Shown piece by piece: positions 33,812 to 41,795 of a DNA stretch of 41,795 bases; within the stretch, counting starts at the first letter, position 1; every line of letters starts with the position of its first letter. The translations under genes and the position numbers were made by a program. The notes below the pieces were generated by a model. It ran no database searches and had not been told where the DNA came from. It saw only the letters and a program-made list of their open reading frames with translations. The DNA lies in NCBI RefSeq assembly GCF_000472865.1, contig NZ_AXAP01000071.1, positions 1-41,795 on the forward strand. Direction: 5' to 3'. The DNA is from Bradyrhizobium elkanii WSM2783. Lineage in GTDB: Bacteria > Pseudomonadota > Alphaproteobacteria > Rhizobiales > Xanthobacteraceae.

Positions 33812-34413
33812 TCAATCTGAGAGATGCCCATGGCTGCTAATGGCCCATCGCGTCAGTTCGCTGCGACGCCGCAATACATCCGGAGTCGGAGGTAGAGCGG
33901 ACTCGTCATCGATCGCCGATGAAGCCGGAGACCGTACCGATCTGGCCGCGCGCAGCGAACAGCCAGGGCGTCCGCGAGAGGCGGTCGAGCCGATCGGTTT
34001 ACGGAGGCTGAGTTTCGGGTTGGCGGCCGCGCGGCGCCTCGCGTCCGCAAGTTCGGCCAGCACTTGCTTGCGAAGCGGTGCCGTCTTCTCGATGACGTAT
34101 TGCAACACGCGGAAGGGATGCCATTCCGGCCGGGTCATCGAGATGGAGAACTGATGGCGTTGGCGCAGTCCTTCCAGGCATGAATGATCGCGAAAAGATC
34201 GCTTTGCGGATGCGGCTGCCACCAGCCGTCCGGATCGAGCACGTCGATGCCGCAGGCGGTCGAAGGATTCCAGCCGGTGCCGAGGAGAAACAGCCACAAC
34301 AGCACGGCCGTCTCGGAGCGGGCCGGAACAAACCATCGCAGGCCATGCGGTCTTTGCCGCCCTCGCGAAGTCCGCGTAGCGGCGGAATCTTTTACGACCA
34401 GTCTCCAAACCTA
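33812..34413 (-). pseudogene. Remnant of a site-specific recombinase-like protein
   Basis: Two minus-strand frames continue each other. The first contains WFVPARSETAVLLWLFLLGT, then GWNPSTACGIDVLDPDGWWQ and DLFAIIHAWKDCANA and stops at 34137; the second, shifted, gives MTRPEWHPFRVLQYVIEKTA and LRKQVLAELADARRRAA. The style resembles the central part of large rhizobial tyrosine integrases. Downstream a third frame reads SRTPWLFAARGQIGTVSGF. At least two frameshifts; no active gene. Family assignment is from general resemblance only. Confidence 0.4.
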
Positions 34414-34860
34414 AATTGATTCCGAACATAGCCCTGGGCGAGAGCAATCTCATCCAAGAGCCAGCAAGCGCCCGCCACGTCTGCCACATGCTTGGCACGG
34501 CTTATTCCTTCGCTCTCTAGCCTTCGGTAGGAAGGTTGGATGACAGTCCGTTCAGATAGTCGGCGGCTCCCCGGCGTTGCCGCCGCCCGAAGGCCCAAAA
34601 ACTCTGGTCGCGATCGACGACATTGACGTGCTGCTCCAGCGCGAGAGGCCGCACGCCGAAGCCAACCAAATAGCTGCCGAGCTTCTGGGATTGGCTGCAC
34701 GCATGCGACGCGAAAGGAGCTGGGCGCGCGCTGAACGCGCCAACACACGCGCGGGACGGCTGTCAAATAGAGCGTCGACGGCTGCCGCGGCGAATGACAG
34801 CGAAGGACTAGCTTGCGTCACGGCGCACAAAACTAGCAGCGCAATGACCCGTGCTTCCCG
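34414..34860. other. Degenerate DNA next to the integrase
   Basis: No intact gene. On the minus strand protein-like pieces in different frames are VGFGVRPLALEQHVNVVDRD with ADYLNGLSSNLPTEG (ending near 34519) and HVADVAGACWLLDEIALAQG. The second resembles small DUF6876-type proteins of plasmids and islands. Probably scraps of several mobile-element genes. Confidence 0.35.
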
Positions 34861-36828
34861 TCATCGGCCGGAAAGAGAAGATTTAGTCTCACGACGAAAC
34901 GCGTTGACGTTGCGCTGCACTGCCGGCGGCGCCGCGAGATTGTTCGCTCTGCTCTGGAGCCCGGCTGGTATAAACTGTGGGTGGTTGTGCGTTGATATCG
35001 CTGCCCGAGCCTTGCAAGAACCGATCGCGCTCAGAGATTCAAACCCGTAGCAAGCGAGCGCGATCACGCGAGGGATTGGGCCTCGCTTGGCATAGGTCGC
35101 AATTTGCCTTCTGCCTCTGCCTAGCAAGGCTGCGGCCGCTTCTTGAGTAAGCCTATTCCGCGTCAGGAAATGGGCCACCTCGATGTTCATGCCGATGGCG
35201 CCGGCCTTTTTGAGGAGTCGGTTCACACGCTTGGATGCGACGTCACCGGGATCGGACGTGGATGCGAGCAAGCGGAAGATAAAGTTATCGCCCTGCTCGG
35301 TCGCCCAATCAACAAAGCCAATACGGCGGAAAAAGTCGTGTAGGACGAAGAAGCGGAGGCTTCCCTCGGTCTTGTATCCGATCCGCTTGTACATGCCTTT
35401 TTCTTTGTCGTAGACAATGCCATTCACGCGAACGATATCGACTCCGTGTTTGCGGTCAAAATCGCTGCCTCGGATAAAGGGAAGGATTCCGATCCGACGC
35501 GAGGAGAGAAGGCACAGGGGCCCCAACATCGCGTCGTCCAAATAGCCGCTGTCGACACCCAGTCTGAAGACCTTGTCGACCTTTTCGTAGTCGAGCGCCT
35601 CGCGCTTTACTGAGGGTTTGGCGTTGTCCGGCCATCGCACCCTATAGCCTTCGAACGGGTTACGAAGGCGATGCAATCCTACCGCATTGTTAATGATAGC
35701 TCGAACCGTCTGCACGTATCCATCTTGGATGGTTTTCAGTGCGAGCGGCTCGTAGCAGCTTTCGGCCTTATTCTTTGCGATCGCCGCATGGATCCCCATC
35801 TGTCGCAGCTCTTCGGTATTTTCGCCCTCACGCGAAAGCTCAAGCGGGACATACTGAAGCTCGTTGACGAAATTCTGGAGGTCAATTGGCAAATAGCAAT
35901 CGATTGGGCGATCTCCGACAAGTGCCTTGAAGGCCGCCGCACGCATCCTGCCAGTGCTGATGGCGCTCTCAGATGCTCCCCCAGCCCTTCGAAGCCCGAA
36001 ATATTCATCTTCCAGCTCGCCGAATTTCGGCGCGGACGATGTGTCGACGGTGGGCGGAACGTCTGCCGGCGGCTGTTCAGGTGATTGACGCGGCGGCTTC
36101 GCCGGCCTGAGGGCGTGCGAGATGGCAGAGCGACCAGTCGGCGCCGCCGAGGTCCGTTCCAGAATTGCAAGTTGCCGATCGGCGACCTCGGTGAGCTTGC
36201 CGAGCACGTCCGACAACGGCTCACCACCAGGCGCCAGGCCCGCACCGGCTCGCCAGCGATTCCAGACGTCTTGGCGCAACAGATCGGCACGGCCCACGAC
36301 CGTCGGATTTCCCGTTCCACCTTTGCTGACCTCCTTTTCGATCAGCACCGCCTCTTGGATCGAGGCGATATCGCGCAGCACGTCAGGCGAAAAATCCGGC
36401 CAGGGAGGAGGATTGGCAATCTTGGCCGCTGCGGTTTCGAGGAAGGCGAGCATGTTCGCGAGGAACTCCTCAGGGCTATTGCCCTTCGGAAACCCGACAT
36501 CGCTGCACGGTATCTCTTCCCCGGTGTGAATATTCACCCCGCATCTCCACTGGCTGAAGCCGGTTTGCGCCAGCGCGCCTAGCCAAGAGGCCCGCCGCTG
36601 CGCCTCGCGATGCGGAAGCACCCCAAGTCGCACCCGAATAGGAGCGCATGACGGCAGACTGGCTGCAAGGTTTGAGGGGGGCCGGATCTGGAAGAAATAC
36701 GTGGAAAGCCGACGCACCAGATAGGTTGGTGCCCGCCCCGGTTCTCTGGGCCGGCGCGCGGGGCGCTCGGATGCACTTTTCTGTCGGACTACTTTGCGGA
36801 CTACATTGCGGGATACACGCTTCGACAC
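34861..36828 (-). CDS. Tyrosine recombinase/integrase, C-terminus replaced by an HTH segment
   Basis: A long protein (655 codons from the GTG at 36828; the frame is open to 36948 inside the tRNA, so the start is uncertain). Residues after ~45 resemble rhizobial tRNA-associated integrases: TYLVRRLSTYFFQIRPP, GVLPHREAQRRASWLGALAQ, a middle SAM-like core-binding part, and the catalytic-domain Arg in LLSSRRIGILPF. After KKAGAIGMNIEV the expected HxLR...H...Y end is missing; instead the sequence continues as LTRNRLTQEAAAALLGRGRR and an IATYAKRGPIPRVIALACYG segment, a helix-turn-helix of another small protein type. Without the catalytic His/Tyr it should be inactive as a recombinase. It abuts the 3' end of tRNA-Ser. 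Confidence 0.75.
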   Translation of the reverse strand: MSKRVSRNVVRKVVRQKSASERPARRPREPGRAPTYLVRRLSTYFFQIRPPSNLAASLPSCAPIRVRLGVLPHREAQRRASWLGALAQTGFSQWRCGVNIHTGEEIPCSDVGFPKGNSPEEFLANMLAFLETAAAKIANPPPWPDFSPDVLRDIASIQEAVLIEKEVSKGGTGNPTVVGRADLLRQDVWNRWRAGAGLAPGGEPLSDVLGKLTEVADRQLAILERTSAAPTGRSAISHALRPAKPPRQSPEQPPADVPPTVDTSSAPKFGELEDEYFGLRRAGGASESAISTGRMRAAAFKALVGDRPIDCYLPIDLQNFVNELQYVPLELSREGENTEELRQMGIHAAIAKNKAESCYEPLALKTIQDGYVQTVRAIINNAVGLHRLRNPFEGYRVRWPDNAKPSVKREALDYEKVDKVFRLGVDSGYLDDAMLGPLCLLSSRRIGILPFIRGSDFDRKHGVDIVRVNGIVYDKEKGMYKRIGYKTEGSLRFFVLHDFFRRIGFVDWATEQGDNFIFRLLASTSDPGDVASKRVNRLLKKAGAIGMNIEVAHFLTRNRLTQEAAAALLGRGRRQIATYAKRGPIPRVIALACYGFESLSAIGSCKARAAISTHNHPQFIPAGLQSRANNLAAPPAVQRNVNAFRRETKSSLSGR

Positions 36829-36907
36829 TTGCACACTCGGGCAGGCCGGAGACGTTGTTTTCCGAGGCTTTTTGCAGGTCCAAAAAGTAGCGGATGGGCG
36901 AATTAAC

Positions 36908-36997
36908 TGGCGGAGAGGGAGGGATTCAAACGCCCGATAGGCTTGCACCTATGCCGCATTTCCAGTGCGGTGCATTCAACCACTCTGCCACCTCTCC
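36908..36997 (-). tRNA. tRNA-Ser (anticodon GGA)
   Basis: The minus strand reads GGAGAGGTGGCAGAGTGG at the 5' end, an anticodon loop CTGGAAA (anticodon GGA), a long variable arm (ATAGGTGCAAGCCTAT), the T-arm around GTTTGAATC, and CCTCTCC-G-CCA at the 3' end. The 7-bp acceptor stem is perfect and CCA is encoded. The long variable arm is diagnostic for the serine class. Its 3' end faces the integrase, the usual arrangement for an island inserted at a tRNA gene. Confidence 0.95.
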
Positions 36998-37073
36998 AGG
37001 CGCCAAATCGGGGGCCTAGGCCCTCGTGGTCGGGGCCGCAATTTGGCGACTGTCAGTAGAACCCCGCCGCCCC

Positions 37074-37850
37074 CTACTTCACCGGCGTGTAGATCACGAC
37101 CCGCAACGACGGGTCGTCATTGGCCTGGAAGCTCGCATGTTCGAAGGACACGACGCCCTTCTTCGGATGATGCAGCCGCTTGATGCCGGCGGCTGTGCCG
37201 CGGATGTCGTGGGTTTTCCACCAGACCGAAAATTCCGGGCAGCTTTTCCTGAGCTTGAGCAACAGCTCATGAAACGCGGGATCGTCGGCCCATAGATCAT
37301 GCACCGCTCGGAACTGCGCGACGACGCGCTTGGCTTCATCGGCCCAGGCCGCCCCGAACAGCTTCCGCGCCGAGGGCCGCGTCAACATGGAGACGAGCAC
37401 GTTGCGGTCCTCGCTCGCGAGCTGATCGAAGGCGAAAATGTCGTTCGCCGCCTTGTTCCAGCCGAGCAGATCCCATCTGCGCCCGGTCACATAGGCCGGC
37501 TGTTTCATGGCGTCGATCATCCGCTGCAATGACGCCGGCACCGTCTCCTGCTGGAAACCCTGTCGCTCGCCGGAGCGCGTCAGGGCCTTGAGGTGAAGGT
37601 GCTCGACCTTGCTGAGCCTGAGCGCACGGGCCAGCGCATTGATCGTCGTGATCGACGGATTGACGGAGCGGCCCTGCTCCAGGCGCACATACCAATCGAC
37701 GCCAATGCCGGCGAGTTCGGCCACTTCCTCGCGCCGCAGACCGGCGGTTCGCCGCCGCCGTCCGTCGGCAAGCCCCACATCCCGCGGCCGCAATTTCTCA
37801 CGACGCGAGCGGAGGAAATCCCCGAGCTCACTGCGGCTCTTCTCGATCAC
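37074..37850 (-). CDS. XRE-family regulator with MmyB-like domain
   Basis: A 258-residue regulator. An N-terminal Cro/C1 helix-turn-helix contains RREEVAELAGIGVDWYVRLE, then INALARALRLS (residues ~30-85), followed by the MmyB-type ligand-binding domain with WDLLGWN, ARKLFGAAWADEAKRVVAQF and a C-terminal HASFQANDDPSLRVV, typical of this actinobacterial/proteobacterial group. The start at GTG 37850 has AAAGG 7 bases upstream; the ATG at 37892 is an alternative that would overlap the divergent promoter. It is divergent from the molybdenum hydroxylase operon and probably controls it. Confidence 0.9.
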   Translation of the reverse strand: MIEKSRSELGDFLRSRREKLRPRDVGLADGRRRRTAGLRREEVAELAGIGVDWYVRLEQGRSVNPSITTINALARALRLSKVEHLHLKALTRSGERQGFQQETVPASLQRMIDAMKQPAYVTGRRWDLLGWNKAANDIFAFDQLASEDRNVLVSMLTRPSARKLFGAAWADEAKRVVAQFRAVHDLWADDPAFHELLLKLRKSCPEFSVWWKTHDIRGTAAGIKRLHHPKKGVVSFEHASFQANDDPSLRVVIYTPVK

Positions 37851-37979
37851 TGCAGCACCTTTCGAACAACGCCCAAAGGGGGGACGTGCCAATCCTAGGA
37901 TAATACCATGCCTTCCAGCTTCGCCCTAGCCTGCCATAATCGCAGCCGAACATTCCAGTGCCACGGCGATGTACACCAC

Positions 37980-38471
37980 ATGACGCAATCACCGAACGCC
38001 AACATTCCGAAACAGAGCATCGCGCTGTCCATAAAGATCAACGGCACGCGATACGAGCGCGAGATCGCGCCGACCGCGACCCTGCTGGACGTGATCCGCG
38101 ACGAGCTCGGGCTCACCGGCACCAAGAAGGGCTGTGACATGGGCGGCTGCGGCGCCTGCACGGTGCTGGTCGCGGGCCGTCGGATCGCATCCTGCCTGGC
38201 GCTGGCAGCATCCTTTGGCGACGCCGACGTGACGACGATAGAGGGGATCGGCACGGCCGATCGCCTGCATCCGCTGCAGGATGCGTTCATCCGGCACGAT
38301 GCGCTCCAGTGCGGCTACTGCACGCCGGGCCAGATTCTGTCCGCGATCGCCTTGCTGGCGGAGGGGCCACGCTCGATCGACGACATCCGCGAAGGCATGA
38401 GCGGCAATCTCTGCCGCTGCGGCGCCCATGCCAACATCGTCGCTGCGATCGCGGAGGTCGGCGGGCTATGA
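37980..38471 (+). CDS. Molybdenum hydroxylase 2Fe-2S subunit (XdhA/PaoA type)
   Basis: A 163-residue small subunit. The first 2Fe-2S cluster is bound by the plant-ferredoxin pattern CDMGGCGACTVLV plus the Cys of RIASC; the second by CGYCTPGQ and CRCG in the helical C-terminal half. No Tat signal is visible, so the complex is probably cytoplasmic, unlike periplasmic PaoABC. ATG at 37980; the ribosome site is weak. The stop overlaps the next start (ATGA). Confidence 0.94.
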   Translation: MTQSPNANIPKQSIALSIKINGTRYEREIAPTATLLDVIRDELGLTGTKKGCDMGGCGACTVLVAGRRIASCLALAASFGDADVTTIEGIGTADRLHPLQDAFIRHDALQCGYCTPGQILSAIALLAEGPRSIDDIREGMSGNLCRCGAHANIVAAIAEVGGL

Positions 38472-39457
38472 GCAGCGCTTCCTTCAATTATATTCGCGCG
38501 GCCGAACTCACCGATGCGCTCGCGCGCGGCGAGAGGGCAGGTGCCGCCTATCTCGCCGGCGGCACCGATCTGCTACCGCTCTGGAAAGCGTCGCTGACCG
38601 CGCCGCAGGACGTGATCGACATCTCGCACCTCCCGCTTGCGACCATTATCCGTGCCGGCGACACGCTCAGCATCGGCGCGATGGCGCGGCTGAGTGACAT
38701 CGCCGCCCATGCAGAGGTGAAAGCGCACTATCCTCTTGTATGCGATGCGATCCTTGCGAGCGCCAGCGGACAGGTGCGCAATGTCGCAACCATGGGCGGC
38801 AATCTGCTGCAGCGGACACGTTGTCCCTATTTTCGCGACGCGGGACTGGCCTGCAACAAGCGCGATCCCGGGTCCGGATGCGGCACCCGACATGGCGAGA
38901 ACCGCCATGCCGTGCTGTTCGGTGGCTCGCCCGGCTGCGTCGCCACGCATCCGTCCGACCTCGCGGTGGCGCTGGCCGCGCTTGACGCCAGGATCGTGGT
39001 GAGCAGTGATAGCGGCGAACGCGAACTCGCACTGTCCGAGCTTTACCCGCTGCCGGGCGAGACCACCGCACCCGATTCATCTCTGCGCCCCGGGGAGATG
39101 ATCACGGCGATCCGCATGCTCAATGCGGCGCGTTTCTCAAACCACGCGACCTATCTGAAGATCCGCGATCGCGCCTCGTTCGAATTTGCCGTCGTCTCCG
39201 TCGCGGCGGCGCTGCGCATCGAGGATAGCGTCATCGCCGAGGCGCGGCTCGCGGCTGGCGGTGTTGCACCACTGCCCTGGCGACTTGAGAAAAGCGAGGC
39301 GGCGCTGATCGGTCGCGCACCGACGGAGCACGCCTTTGCCGAGGCCGGCGCGCTCGCAATCGAAGGCGCGCGCCCGCTCGAAGGCAACGCATTCAAGATC
39401 CCCTTGCTGCGCAACGCCGTCATTCGCGCCCTGCAAACGGCCGGAGGCCATTCGTGA
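38468..39457 (+). CDS. Molybdenum hydroxylase FAD subunit (PaoB type, extra 4Fe-4S cysteines)
   Basis: A 329-residue FAD-binding subunit of the CO dehydrogenase/xanthine dehydrogenase type: AYLAGGTDLLPLWK (FAD pyrophosphate loop), QVRNVATMGGNLLQRTRCPY, and ATHPSDLAVALAALDA. The insert RCPYFRD-x5-CNKRDPGSGC has the cysteine spacing of the additional 4Fe-4S cluster in PaoB/YagS aldehyde oxidoreductases. ATG at 38468 overlaps the previous stop; the frame open to 38309 is a shadow. Confidence 0.94.
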   Translation: MSSASFNYIRAAELTDALARGERAGAAYLAGGTDLLPLWKASLTAPQDVIDISHLPLATIIRAGDTLSIGAMARLSDIAAHAEVKAHYPLVCDAILASASGQVRNVATMGGNLLQRTRCPYFRDAGLACNKRDPGSGCGTRHGENRHAVLFGGSPGCVATHPSDLAVALAALDARIVVSSDSGERELALSELYPLPGETTAPDSSLRPGEMITAIRMLNAARFSNHATYLKIRDRASFEFAVVSVAAALRIEDSVIAEARLAAGGVAPLPWRLEKSEAALIGRAPTEHAFAEAGALAIEGARPLEGNAFKIPLLRNAVIRALQTAGGHS

Positions 39458-41619
39458 AGAACCGAACCATCGCGCGCTATGAAGGCACCCTCAAGGTCAC
39501 CGGCCAGGCCCGCTATGAAGGCGAGATGATGCCCGAGGGCCTGCTGCACGCGGCCCTCGTGGAGTCGCCCATCGCCTGCGGCGAATTGCAGTCGCTCGAT
39601 GCATCGCGTGCCGCTGCGCTGCCGGGATTTGCCACCCTCGTCAGCCACGAAGATGCGGCTTCGCTGAAGCCGTCGGCGGCAACCGCCCTGATCCGGGAGA
39701 AGGCCATCCATTTTCACGGCCAGCCCGTCGCGCTCGTCGCCGCCACTACGCTATCGGAGGCCCGCGAAGCGGCGAAGGCGACACAAGCCTCGATCGCAGC
39801 GCGCACCGCGTTGACGCAAATGGACCAGGCGCTGGACCAGGCCTATGAGCCGGCGATGGTCGGGCGTTTCCCGGCCGCGACCCGCCGCGGCGATTCTGCG
39901 AAGGCGTTGAGCGAAGCCGGGCTCGTGGTGCGGCGCCGCTACACCACTACCGTCAACAACCATCATCCGATGGAGCCCCATGCGGTCGTCTGCTGGTGGG
40001 AGGGCAACAAGGCCGTCGTCCACACCTGCACCCAGGCGATCTTCGCCACGCGCGCGATCATTGCGCATGCGTTTGAGATGCCGCCCGTCGACATCCGCGT
40101 GCTGTCGCGCTATCTCGGCGGCGGCTTCGGCTGCAAGGGACAGCTGTGGTGGCCGTGGATGTTCTGGGCGATGCTGGCGTCGCGAAAGACGAACCGTCCG
40201 GTGCGGCTCGAGCTTAGCCGCGCGCAGATGTTCACCCTGGTCGGGCGGCGGCAGGAGACGGCGCAAGACCTCGCGCTCGGCTTCGTCGATGGACGGCTGA
40301 CGGCGATCGAGCATGATGTCGTAGCCCAGACCTCGACACATGCGGAATTTTCCGACTCGACCGCGGTCTACACGCGCTTCCTCTACGCCTGCCCCAACGT
40401 CACCACGCGTCACAGCCTCGTGCGCACCAACGAGCCGCAGCCGGTTCCGATGCGTGCGCCGGGAACGGCTCCCGGCACCTTTGCGCTGGAGTCGGCGATG
40501 GACGAGGCCGCAGAATTGCTCGGGGTCGATCCGCTCGAATTGCGCCTCGACAATTTTGCCGATCACGACCAGGAAAACGGCCGGCCCTGGAGCAGCAACA
40601 GCCTTCGCGAATGCTATCGCGTTGGCGCCGAGCGTTTTGGCTGGGCCGAGCGCCGCGCGCGATCGGCCGCCAAAGATGGCCGCTGGAAAATCGGCTTCGG
40701 CATGGCGACCACGCTCTATCCGGCGATACGCCAGGCCTGCCGCGCGCGCGTCGCGTTGCGCGCCGACGGCTCGCTGCTGGTCCAGTGCGGCACCCAGGAC
40801 ATGGGCTCGGGCACCTACACCGCGCTCGGCCAGATCGCGGCCGATGCGCTCGGCTTACCCATGGACAAGATCACCGTCGAGCTCGGCGACACCGAGTTGC
40901 CGGACGGCCCCTTCTCCGGCGGCTCGCAGGTCACGGCGAGCATCTTTCCCGCCGTGGAAGCTGCAACGGCGAAACTGCGCGCGTCCCTCGCGGGCCTCGC
41001 AACCACCGACGCGACGTCGTCGCTCGGCGGCAAGCCGCCGGAGGATCTCGAATTCGCCGACGGGATGATCCGCAGCCGCTCCGGCAACGCCGGCGAAAGG
41101 CTCACCGACGTGCTCGCGCGTGCGGCCGCTGATGGCTTGGAGGCAGACGGCGAGAGCCCGGCGACCGATCATCAGCAGCTTGCCGCGACCGGCATGGGAT
41201 ATGGTGCGATCTTCGTCGAGATCGGTGTCGATGCCGCGCTCGGCGAAATCCGCGTCCGCCGCGTCTGTGGCGCCTTCGCGGCCGGGCGCATCCTCAATCC
41301 GCTGCTGGCGAAGAGCCAGTATATCGGCGGTCTCATCGGCGGCATCGGCATGGCGTTGCATGAGCAGACCGTGACCGATGCTGCGACCGGCAGCATCCTC
41401 GGCAAGTCCTTCACCGACTATCTCATTCCGGTTCATGCCGACATGCCCGCATTCGACATCGCCATGATCGACGAGGACGACCCGCATCTCCCCGGCGGCG
41501 TCAAAGGCATCGGCATGCTCGGGACCGCCGGCATCCAGGCCGCGATCGCCAACGCCGTCTACGACGCCATCGGCAAGCGCATTCGCAAGCTGCCGATCCG
41601 GATCGAGGATTGTCTCTGA
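39454..41619 (+). CDS. Molybdenum hydroxylase molybdopterin-binding subunit
   Basis: A 721-residue catalytic subunit of the xanthine dehydrogenase/aldehyde oxidoreductase family; GTG start at 39454 overlapping the FAD-subunit stop (GTGA). Cofactor-contact regions are YLGGGFGCKG (about residue 225), MRAPGTAPGTFALE (about 335), QDMGSGTYTALGQI (about 450) and the C-terminal GGVKGIG. In most relatives the last is followed by the catalytic Glu (GxGE); here it reads GIGMLG, with Met688. Everything else looks intact. Substrate unknown: probably an aldehyde or N-heterocycle if active. A paoD/xdhC-like maturation gene may follow outside the window. Confidence 0.94.
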   Translation: MKNRTIARYEGTLKVTGQARYEGEMMPEGLLHAALVESPIACGELQSLDASRAAALPGFATLVSHEDAASLKPSAATALIREKAIHFHGQPVALVAATTLSEAREAAKATQASIAARTALTQMDQALDQAYEPAMVGRFPAATRRGDSAKALSEAGLVVRRRYTTTVNNHHPMEPHAVVCWWEGNKAVVHTCTQAIFATRAIIAHAFEMPPVDIRVLSRYLGGGFGCKGQLWWPWMFWAMLASRKTNRPVRLELSRAQMFTLVGRRQETAQDLALGFVDGRLTAIEHDVVAQTSTHAEFSDSTAVYTRFLYACPNVTTRHSLVRTNEPQPVPMRAPGTAPGTFALESAMDEAAELLGVDPLELRLDNFADHDQENGRPWSSNSLRECYRVGAERFGWAERRARSAAKDGRWKIGFGMATTLYPAIRQACRARVALRADGSLLVQCGTQDMGSGTYTALGQIAADALGLPMDKITVELGDTELPDGPFSGGSQVTASIFPAVEAATAKLRASLAGLATTDATSSLGGKPPEDLEFADGMIRSRSGNAGERLTDVLARAAADGLEADGESPATDHQQLAATGMGYGAIFVEIGVDAALGEIRVRRVCGAFAAGRILNPLLAKSQYIGGLIGGIGMALHEQTVTDAATGSILGKSFTDYLIPVHADMPAFDIAMIDEDDPHLPGGVKGIGMLGTAGIQAAIANAVYDAIGKRIRKLPIRIEDCL

Positions 41620-41670
41620 TCGCGGCACGTGACTGCGCGCTCAAATAACTTCTGCGCTGTCGGAAAATGA

Positions 41671-41712
41671 TGGCGGAGTGGAGTCAAACTCCCGATTTCG
41701 ATTACTCCACTT
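41671..41712. repeat. tRNA-Ser 3'-like scrap and inverted repeat
   Basis: TGGCGGAG at 41671-41678 followed by GTCAAACTCCCGAT resembles the 3' end of the tRNA-Ser gene at 36908 (TGGCGGAG...TTCAAACGCCCGAT), with a shortened acceptor part. AGTGGAGT (from 41677) and ACTCCACT further right form an 8-bp inverted repeat. It could be a decayed tRNA/attachment fragment; weak evidence. Confidence 0.3.
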
Positions 41713-41795
41713 CGAAAGACTGAAAGCCGCTGAGTAAACGCTCGCCTGCCTCCTGCAAAGGTTTCGAGTTTGAGCCCGGTTCGATTCCAGTCGGG

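Noticed and set aside
41676..41712. Terminator after the molybdenum hydroxylase operon
   Set aside because: The 8-bp inverted repeat has a long loop and no T tract on either side.

Overview
The window looks like chromosomal DNA of an alphaproteobacterium of the Bradyrhizobium/Rhizobiales type. The grounds are high GC with strong GC bias at third codon positions in most genes, a short-type 5-aminolevulinate synthase (hemA), a DUF2849/CysI/DUF934 sulfite-reductase module and a rhizobial style of tRNA-Ser island. The assignment is by gene content and style only; no search was run.

Positions 1-36900 behave as accessory DNA ending at a tRNA-Ser(GGA) gene (36908-36997, minus strand). A tyrosine-recombinase gene (34861-36828) abuts the 3' end of the tRNA, and recombinase, peptidase and glycosidase remnants lie nearby. 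Positions 37074-41619 look like ordinary chromosome: an XRE/MmyB-type regulator divergent from a three-subunit molybdenum hydroxylase (2Fe-2S, FAD, molybdopterin).

The core of interest is 0.8-23.7 kb, which reads as a cyanide/nitrile resistance and assimilation locus. Minus strand: cyoABCD (bo-type quinol oxidase) followed by hisC and a DUF1348 gene. Plus strand, divergent from cyoA: a nitrilase resembling the NitC/Nit1C cyanide-assimilation type. Minus strand: hemA, a siroheme sulfite/nitrite reductase carrying an N-terminal DUF2849 fusion, DUF934, an AhpD-like protein, an acyl-CoA-dehydrogenase-like flavoprotein, a SerC-type aminotransferase and a frameshifted alpha/beta hydrolase; upstream of hemA on the same strand is a MetF-like gene. 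Plus strand: a MocR-type regulator (GntR helix-turn-helix plus aminotransferase domain), a NIT4-like (3-cyanoalanine type) nitrilase, a broken cioA start, then an intact cytochrome bd/CIO-type oxidase (cydAB). A cyanamide-hydratase-like HD protein follows on the minus strand.

Four copies of a 19-bp inverted repeat, GTATGYT-N5-ARCATAC, sit in exactly the four relevant promoter regions: cyoA, nitC-like, hemA operon, and mocR/metF-like. I propose them as the MocR operator, tying hydrolysis of nitriles, haem/siroheme supply and alternative respiration into one regulon.

From 24 to 30.4 kb is a looser set: a hydroxylaminobenzene-mutase-like membrane protein, a degenerate M41-like peptidase gene, a Tat-exported metallo-beta-lactamase-fold hydrolase, a small membrane protein, and a TetR regulator divergent from an isochorismatase-like hydrolase and a tautomerase, with a near-perfect palindrome in the divergent promoter. 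A dispersed ~72-bp repeat occurs three times here. From 30.7 to 33.3 kb is a LemA/M48-peptidase pair.
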